A DNA stretch of 64,000 nt from Acidimicrobiales bacterium (GTDB lineage Bacteria; Actinomycetota; Acidimicrobiia; Acidimicrobiales; Palsa-688): positions 62,001 through 126,000 of the forward strand of contig DASUWA010000005.1 of assembly GCA_036378675.1 (NCBI GenBank). Reading direction: 5' to 3'. The position numbers were made by a program, and so were the translations under genes. Positions 58,928 through 64,000 of the stretch are shown here, piece by piece. Position 1 is the first letter of the stretch. Every line of letters begins with the position of its first letter. The notes under the pieces are model-generated. The model was not told where the DNA came from, did not search any database, and saw only the letters and a list, made by a program, of their open reading frames with translations.

Positions 58928-59002
58928 GACGGGGCCCCAAAGACACCCATCTGGCCCCATCCTCTGCAGAGCGTGGGGGCCCCAGCCCCACGCCGGGCCG
59001 TC
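58928..59002. repeat. composite two-hairpin palindromic element, copy 4
   Basis: After the SDR stop come GGGGCC/GGCCCC arms, the palindrome CTCTGCAGAG and a hairpin with an 8-bp stem, GCGTGGGG/CCCCACGC (58971-58978 with 58986-58993), loop GCCCCAG. CCGGGCCG then follows. The order matches the units at 48.8 kb. Unlike the other copies it lies between genes on the same strand. Confidence 0.75.
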
Positions 59003-59019
59003 AACTGGAGGTACGCGAA

Positions 59020-59805
59020 ATGACAGTTAGGTATGGACCTCGTCCGCCGGAGAAGCGGGTCGACCACGAGATCGACGCGACCAAGGCGCCGATCGCAACG
59101 GAAGCCGTGACGATCACCTACCTCACCGAGCCGTCGATCGTCGAAGAGGTTCTGCCGAAGCCTCTGGAACCGGCGGCCGAGCCGATCGTGCGCATATCCC
59201 TGCAACGGGTGGTCATCGACGGGAGGCCTCCGTTCGGTTCGGCGGTCTTCTCGGTTGCCGCACGGCACGGGGACGTCGAAGGGGACTACCCGCTGTTCAT
59301 GCCGCAATCGACGGAGCAGTCGGTCATCGGCGGGCGCGAGACGTTCGGCGAGCCGAAGAAGCTCGGCGAGATAACCGTCGATCGCGAAGGCGACCACGTA
59401 CGCGCCCGGGTAGCCAGGCTCGGCTACCAACTGATCGGCGTGAACGGACGGGTCACCGGTGCGCTCGACCCCCCGCCCGACCAGGTGAACGTCGAGTTCT
59501 ACTTCAAGTTCCTGCGCGCTCCGGACGGCGAAGGCATCACCGATCCGCATCTCGTCTACGGCAGCTACCACCGCCACTACGAGGTGTTCGAATCGGTCGA
59601 CGGCGACGTGCAGCTAGGTGATTCTCCGCTGGATCCTGTCGCCGATCTGTCCGTCAAAGAGGTTCGCTCGATCACATGGTGCAGGCGGCGCACGATTCAA
59701 ACCGCCCGAATCGCCGAGCGAATCCCTCAGGACTGGATTCTCCCCTTCGTGCACCAGCGTTACGACGACGTCGCGCTGCTCGCAGCGCCTCGCCGCGAGT
59801 CATGA
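59020..59805 (+). CDS. acetoacetate decarboxylase-family protein
   Basis: The 261-residue protein matches the acetoacetate decarboxylase fold, with GDYPLFMPQSTEQSVIGGRE followed by ETFGEPKKLGEI. The Schiff-base lysine of the family corresponds to Lys113 or Lys114 here. In many actinobacterial catabolic clusters such proteins act on beta-keto or related ring-derived acids rather than acetoacetate. It sits between the SDR and the amidohydrolases, 96 bp after the SDR stop with a hairpin element between. The exact substrate is open. Confidence 0.85.
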   Translation: MTVRYGPRPPEKRVDHEIDATKAPIATEAVTITYLTEPSIVEEVLPKPLEPAAEPIVRISLQRVVIDGRPPFGSAVFSVAARHGDVEGDYPLFMPQSTEQSVIGGRETFGEPKKLGEITVDREGDHVRARVARLGYQLIGVNGRVTGALDPPPDQVNVEFYFKFLRAPDGEGITDPHLVYGSYHRHYEVFESVDGDVQLGDSPLDPVADLSVKEVRSITWCRRRTIQTARIAERIPQDWILPFVHQRYDDVALLAAPRRES

Positions 59806-59815
59806 CAGCCCGGTA

Positions 59816-61051
59816 ATGAACCCGATCATCAACAGGGACGACCGCTACACGATCATCTCCGCCGACTGCCACGCGGGCGCCGATATCCAGCACTACCGGC
59901 CGTACCTGGACCCCGCGTACCGCGAAGAGTTCGACAGCTGGGCGTCATCGTTCATCAACCCGTTCGCCGACCTGACCGAACCGGACGCGGAGCGCAACTG
60001 GAACACCGAACGAAGGATTGCTGACCTCGACCGCGAGGGAGTCTGCGGAGAGATCATCTTTCCCAACACCGTGCCGCCGTTCTTCCCGAGAGGGAGCCTG
60101 GCCGCACCTCCCCCGGTTGACGCGCGCGAGCTCGAGCTGAGGTGGGCGGGACTTCGGGCGCACAACCGGTGGCTCGCCGACTTCTGCGCCGAGGCACCTG
60201 AACGGCGCGCCGGCGTCGGGCAGATCCTGCTCGGCGACCTCGACGAGGCGGTAGCCGGCGTGCACGAGATCGCGAAGGCCGGCCTGCGAGGCGGGGTTCT
60301 GCTTCCCGGCGTGGCGCCGGGAACTGGCGTTCCACCGCTCTACGCGGAGCACTGGGAGCCGCTGTGGCGCGTGTGCGCGGAGACCGGTGTCGTCGTGAAC
60401 CACCACGGTGGCAACGCCGGCCCCTCTCCGAACTGGGAATGGGGCAGCGACTTCGCGATCTGGGTGTACGAGACGCATTGGTGGGCGCACCGAGTGTTGT
60501 GGCACCTGATCTTCAGCGGAGTCCTCGAGCGCTACCCCGAGCTGACTCTGGTGCTGACCGAGCAAGGATCCGGCTGGGTGCCGGCGACCCTCGACTCGCT
60601 GGACGTGACCGCAGCCCGATACGGGCGGCCCGGTTCGGCGATCAACCGGTTCGCGGGGCCCACCGCCGGTTCGCTTCCATTGAAGCCGAGCGACTACTGG
60701 AGGCGCCAGTGCTACGTGGGGGCGAGCTTCATGCGCCCTGTCGAGTGCGCCCTGCGCGACCGCATCGGGATCGACCGGATCATGTGGGGCACCGACTATC
60801 CCCACTACGAAGGGACGTCCCCGTATACGCGGGAGGCCCTGCGACACACGTTCAGCGACGTCGACCCCGCGGACGTCGCGGCGATGGTCGGAGGCAACGC
60901 AGCGAAGGTTTACGGCTTCGACCTGGATGCGCTCGCTCCCCTAGCCGCCAAGATCGGCCCGACCGCCCACGAGGTCTCCACTCCTCTCGATGCCGTCCCG
61001 GCCGGGGCGAGCAGCACAGCTTTCGAACCCGACCCGATCCGGGCTTGGTGA
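59816..61051 (+). CDS. amidohydrolase_2-family protein (first of two)
   Basis: The 411-residue TIM-barrel protein belongs to the amidohydrolase_2 (ACMSD-like) family, often metal-dependent decarboxylases or hydrolases of aromatic-derived acids. Visible elements are TIISADCHAG at the N-terminus, NHHGGNAG with a candidate metal His pair, LTEQGSGW and the active-site Asp region MWGTDYPHYEG. The ATG at 59816 is 10 bp after the preceding stop. It is about the same length as the next gene and shares its layout, so the two probably arose by duplication and may form a heteromer or act in sequence. Confidence 0.85.
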   Translation: MNPIINRDDRYTIISADCHAGADIQHYRPYLDPAYREEFDSWASSFINPFADLTEPDAERNWNTERRIADLDREGVCGEIIFPNTVPPFFPRGSLAAPPPVDARELELRWAGLRAHNRWLADFCAEAPERRAGVGQILLGDLDEAVAGVHEIAKAGLRGGVLLPGVAPGTGVPPLYAEHWEPLWRVCAETGVVVNHHGGNAGPSPNWEWGSDFAIWVYETHWWAHRVLWHLIFSGVLERYPELTLVLTEQGSGWVPATLDSLDVTAARYGRPGSAINRFAGPTAGSLPLKPSDYWRRQCYVGASFMRPVECALRDRIGIDRIMWGTDYPHYEGTSPYTREALRHTFSDVDPADVAAMVGGNAAKVYGFDLDALAPLAAKIGPTAHEVSTPLDAVPAGASSTAFEPDPIRAW

Positions 61052-61064
61052 AAGGAAACCACCG

Positions 61065-62330
61065 TTGGACCCCTACCTGATCATCTCTGCCGACTGCCAC
61101 GCAGAACTTCCGACCGAGCGGTACCGCGAGTACCTGGATCCCGACTTCCGCGAGGAGTTCGAGGCGTACCTTCGGGAAAAAGAGGAGTTGTCGCGCCTGG
61201 GCGACTTCATGGATGCAGAGTTCGCGGAGAAGTGGTTCGAAGAAAACGGTGAGGGAATCGCCGGGGGATGGGATGTCGCCCGCCGTGACAAGGAGCTGGA
61301 CGGGGACGGCGTTGCCGGGGAGGTCATCTTCCCGGATGCCGACGCGGTGACAGGCGTGGCAGGCGCGCCGTTCGGAGCAGGGCTGGGCCAGACGGGCGAC
61401 CTCGACCCGGGACGCGCTTTCGCAGGGGCGCGCGCACACAACCGCTGGCTGGCGGAGTTCTGCTCACACAGCCCCGAGCGGCGCGCAGGTGTAGCCGTCG
61501 TGCCGATCTTGCAGGACATCGACGCCGCCGTCGGAGAGATCACCCGTGCGGCCGAAGCGGGGCTGCGCGGAGGGATACTCATCCCCGCCACGTGGGGCAA
61601 GTATCCCCCGTACCACGACCGGCGCTACGACCCGGTATGGGCCGCTTGCCAGGACCTCCAGATGCCGGTGCACACCCACTCGGGACCGGCGCCGCGGGAG
61701 GACTACGGCGAGCACCTGGGGATCTACGTCACCGAGGTCCGCTGGTGGGGAGTTCGCCCGATGTGGTTCGCGTTGTGGTCGGGGGTGTTCGAACGCTTCC
61801 CGAGGTTGCGTTGGGGTGTCACCGAATGCGGCGCATTCTGGGCCAACGACCTGCTGTGGCTGATGGACACCCGTTACCTCCGTGAGCACTCGGCGAAAAA
61901 GATGAGCCACAAGATGGAGGGCGACCTCACCATGCCCCCGAGCGCGTACTTCGACCGCAACTGCTTCATCGGGGCGACCACCACGGAGCGAAGGGAGCTC
62001 GCCCGCCGCTACGAGATCGGGGTCTCCAACTTGCTGTGGGGAAACGATTTCCCCCATCCCGAGGGCACCTGGCCGCACACCCTCGAATGGCTGAAGCGCT
62101 CATTCCACGACATACCCGTCGAGGAGACCCGCGAGATGCTCGGACTCGCCGCGGCGGAGGTGTACACCTTCGACGCCGACGCGCTCGCCCCGCTGGTCAA
62201 GCGGATAGGCCCGACTCCGGGCGACCTCGGTCAGGACGACTCGGTCAGCATCCCCAAATGGGAGGCGGCCCGAACGGCTGGAAGGCACTGGTTAAGTGGT
62301 GCCGAGGCACTGGCGGATATCGTCGACTGA
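61065..62330 (+). CDS. amidohydrolase_2-family protein (second of two)
   Basis: The 421-residue paralogue of the preceding protein shares YLIISADCHAE, REYLDPDFREEFEAY, RAHNRWLAEFCSHSPERRAGV and LLWGNDFPHPEGTW. Its metal-site His segment reads MPVHTHSGP instead of NHHGG, so the two copies are not interchangeable. The TTG at 61065 has AAAGGA 8 nt upstream, and the gene starts 13 bp after the first copy. A decarboxylase or C-C hydrolase activity on a catabolic intermediate is likely, but not shown. Confidence 0.85.
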   Translation: MDPYLIISADCHAELPTERYREYLDPDFREEFEAYLREKEELSRLGDFMDAEFAEKWFEENGEGIAGGWDVARRDKELDGDGVAGEVIFPDADAVTGVAGAPFGAGLGQTGDLDPGRAFAGARAHNRWLAEFCSHSPERRAGVAVVPILQDIDAAVGEITRAAEAGLRGGILIPATWGKYPPYHDRRYDPVWAACQDLQMPVHTHSGPAPREDYGEHLGIYVTEVRWWGVRPMWFALWSGVFERFPRLRWGVTECGAFWANDLLWLMDTRYLREHSAKKMSHKMEGDLTMPPSAYFDRNCFIGATTTERRELARRYEIGVSNLLWGNDFPHPEGTWPHTLEWLKRSFHDIPVEETREMLGLAAAEVYTFDADALAPLVKRIGPTPGDLGQDDSVSIPKWEAARTAGRHWLSGAEALADIVD

Positions 62331-62331
62331 T

Positions 62332-62739
62332 ATGCAAACTGCCATGGGAGTTAGGGAACTGGCCGAAACCTCGCTGCGTCTGACCAAGGAAGGCGATCGC
62401 GACGGCTGGCTGGCGCTGTTCACCGACGACGCCGTCGTGGAGGACCCGGTCGGTGTGTCGCCCTTCGACGGGGGAGTGGGGGGAAATCGGGGGAAGGAAG
62501 CGATCGCCCGTTTTCGCGACACGGTCATCGCGACGATGGAGGACTTCGAGTACGAGATCGAGCGCTGCTACGTCTGTGGCGACGAAGCTGCGGCAGTGGT
62601 GACCTTCCACATCACCACTGCGGGGGGGACCATGGACATGGACGTCGTTAACATCTACAAGACCGACGGTAAAGGTCGCCTCACTTCGCTCCGGTCGTTC
62701 TGGGACGGATCGCTTCAAGGCGGTCAGCGGAAGTCCTGA
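62332..62739 (+). CDS. SnoaL/NTF2-like protein
   Basis: The 135-residue protein has the cone-shaped NTF2 pattern: LAETSLRLTKEGDRDGWLAL, FTDDAVVEDPVG, a GGNRGKEAIARF segment and VVTFHITTAGGTMDMDVVNI. Members include ketosteroid isomerase-like and SnoaL cyclase-like enzymes acting on polyketide or steroid-like rings. It starts one base after the second amidohydrolase stop and overlaps the end of the convergent FAH gene by 16 bp. An ATG at 62344 is an alternative start. Confidence 0.82.
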   Translation: MQTAMGVRELAETSLRLTKEGDRDGWLALFTDDAVVEDPVGVSPFDGGVGGNRGKEAIARFRDTVIATMEDFEYEIERCYVCGDEAAAVVTFHITTAGGTMDMDVVNIYKTDGKGRLTSLRSFWDGSLQGGQRKS

Positions 62740-63566
62740 ACCATCTCCCCGATCCCTTCGATGTAGCTGCGTAGCCGGTCACCCGGCTTGAGGAACACCT
62801 GAGGGTCGCGGCCCATGCCGACGCCCGGTGGCGTCCCGGTGAAGATCACATCTCCGGGGTAGAGCGTCACCACCTTGGACAGGTAGGCGACGAGCTCCGG
62901 TACCGGAAAGATCATGTCCGACGTTCGTGCCTTTTGCATCGGCGCGCCGTTCACATCGCAACCGATGGCCAGATCGTCGCGGTCTGCCAGTTCGTCCGGG
63001 GTTACCAGGACCGGACCCTGTGGCGCGAACCCCGGGTATGACTTGCCAAGAGAGAACTGCGGCAACGGGCCGGACCGCTGAAGCTTACGCTCCGAGATGT
63101 CCTGCCCGATCGTCACTCCCGCGACATGAGACCACGCTCGCTCGGGTTCGACTCGGTGGGACTCGCTGCCGATCACCACCACGAGCTCGCACTCCCAGTC
63201 GACGTTGCCGAAGGGCGGAAGATCGATCGTGCTGTGCGCTCCCCCGAACGCACTCACGTATTTGGTGAAGAACAGCGGGTCGTCCGGTGGCTTCACCCCC
63301 GACTCGGCCGCGTGATCCACGTAATTGAGGGCTACCGCGAACACCTGCCTAGGACGCGGGCTCGGCGGGCCGGCGTTTGCCGGGTCGAAAGGCTCTGCTG
63401 CCATGGTGTCGGCGTCTTTTTCCAGAGCCCACGCGGTGAAATCGTCCCAACGGTCGTAGACCGCGGCCGGGTCAGGGCTGAAACGCCCGTTGCTCGCGTT
63501 GGCGACGTCGCAGGCGACGTCGCCGGAGACGACCTTCAGGCGGCCGTTGATGTTGGCGGTTCGCAT
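62724..63566 (-). CDS. fumarylacetoacetate hydrolase-family protein
   Basis: The 280-residue protein has the FAH-family C-terminal catalytic domain: FAVALNYVDHAAE, the metal-binding DWECELVVVIG, VTIGQDISERKLQ and GDVIFTGTPPGVGMG. Such enzymes hydrolyse or decarboxylate ring-cleavage products in meta-cleavage-type pathways. It fits the catabolic cluster to its left although it is encoded on the other strand. Its ATG lies five bases after the stop of the DUF445 gene, so it may be transcribed with that gene. Confidence 0.88.
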   Translation of the reverse strand: MRTANINGRLKVVSGDVACDVANASNGRFSPDPAAVYDRWDDFTAWALEKDADTMAAEPFDPANAGPPSPRPRQVFAVALNYVDHAAESGVKPPDDPLFFTKYVSAFGGAHSTIDLPPFGNVDWECELVVVIGSESHRVEPERAWSHVAGVTIGQDISERKLQRSGPLPQFSLGKSYPGFAPQGPVLVTPDELADRDDLAIGCDVNGAPMQKARTSDMIFPVPELVAYLSKVVTLYPGDVIFTGTPPGVGMGRDPQVFLKPGDRLRSYIEGIGEMVQDFR

Positions 63567-63571
63567 CGCGG

Positions 63572-64000
63572 CTAGACGCTAGCCAGGCCGTGCAGCGCCA
63601 GACCGGCGAGCGCTCCGACGATCGTTCCGTTGATCCGGATGTACTGGAGGTCGGGCCCGAGCAGAAGCTCCAGGCGCCGTGAGGTCTCGACCGCGTCCCA
63701 ACGGGCGATGGTGCCGCTGACAAGAGCCACCAGTTCGCTCTCATAGCTCGTCAGGACAAGCCTGGCGGCTGCGTCCAGGCCGCGCTCGGCAGCCCGCTGT
63801 AGCGCGGGGTCGTGTTGCAGGCGTTCGCCGGTCTGGACCACCAGCCCGGATATGCGAGATCGGAGCTCCGAGTTCGGGTCGTCGGTCTGCTCGGCGATCT
63901 GTTCCTTGACGTCTCGCCAAACCGCCGCGGCGAAGTTGCGCACCTGGGGCTGGGACAGAAGTTCGGCCTTCAGCTTCTCGCCGCGCAAGCGCATCTCCTG
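63572..64000 (-). CDS. DUF445 family membrane protein, C-terminal part
   Basis: The gene continues past the window edge, so only the last ~142 residues are seen. They show the DUF445 pattern: a long helical region (KLKAELLSQPQVRNFAAAVW, LRSRISGLVVQTGERLQHDP) and the end LELLLGPDLQYIRINGTIVGALAGLALH with a C-terminal membrane helix. DUF445 proteins are membrane proteins of unknown function. The start is outside the window. Confidence 0.8.
   Translation of the reverse strand, partial: QEMRLRGEKLKAELLSQPQVRNFAAAVWRDVKEQIAEQTDDPNSELRSRISGLVVQTGERLQHDPALQRAAERGLDAAARLVLTSYESELVALVSGTIARWDAVETSRRLELLLGPDLQYIRINGTIVGALAGLALHGLASV

Noticed and set aside
57913-59577. Very long upstream extension of the IclR frame
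   Set aside because: It runs antisense through the SDR and decarboxylase-like genes and the putative operator; IclR proteins are about 260-300 residues.

Overview
The window is high-GC actinobacterial DNA. WhiB, a class E sortase, a SenX3/RegX3-type PhoR/PhoP pair, UPF0182, a zincin_2/DUF2342 protein, a DivIVA-domain protein and an actinobacterial-type MreB all point that way. The particular mix (MreB without MreC/MreD, the WhiB sequence, many TAnnnT-6/7nt-GTG leaderless-looking starts) suggests class Acidimicrobiia, but that placement is inference. No rRNA, tRNA, CRISPR array, intact transposase or prophage was recognised.

Layout. 0-2 kb: the end of a macro-domain gene, a decayed AbiEi-like gene, tatA-like and whiB. 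2-9 kb: two zinc-ribbon AIM24 paralogues, leuA behind a complete leader-peptide attenuator, then a small protein, ppk and a Nudix hydrolase. 9-14 kb: a PEP mutase/isocitrate lyase-family enzyme, and an NCS1 permease overlapping a large LuxR-type ATPase regulator. 14-24.4 kb: an accessory, stress-like island. It holds two alpha/beta hydrolases, a 1235-residue redox fusion (ferritin-like, CDGSH, 4Fe-4S, CDGSH, globin-like), two NAD(P)-binding paralogues and a string of small unknown proteins. Five upstream regions in this island share a 23-bp motif that I do not recognise; it may define a local regulon.

24.8-32.3 kb: a class E sortase, a SixA-like phosphatase and the phosphate system. pstSCA runs forward, pstB is inverted, and phoR-phoP runs divergently from pstB. 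Contiguous 11-nt direct repeats resembling PHO boxes precede both pstS and the pstB/phoR divergent promoter. 32-49 kb: envelope and quality-control genes. These include a zincin_2 protein, an HtrA-like protein with all three catalytic residues replaced, moaE, mreB, a HEAT-repeat protein, a PDZ-Lon protease, a large sensor kinase, a DivIVA protein with a phage MuF-like C-terminus, and UPF0182.

49-56 kb: AlkB-like dioxygenase, L-2-hydroxyglutarate oxidase, D-threonine aldolase-like enzyme, a FAD oxidoreductase, and a MerR regulator facing a methyltransferase across a textbook 19-bp-spacer operator. 56-64 kb: an IclR-regulated catabolic cluster (SDR, acetoacetate decarboxylase-like, two amidohydrolases, NTF2-like, FAH) and the end of a DUF445 gene. 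Composite two-hairpin palindromic elements sit at gene ends near 38.9, 48.8 and 58.95 kb, and a 53-bp repeat sits between convergent genes at 8.8 and 24.6 kb.
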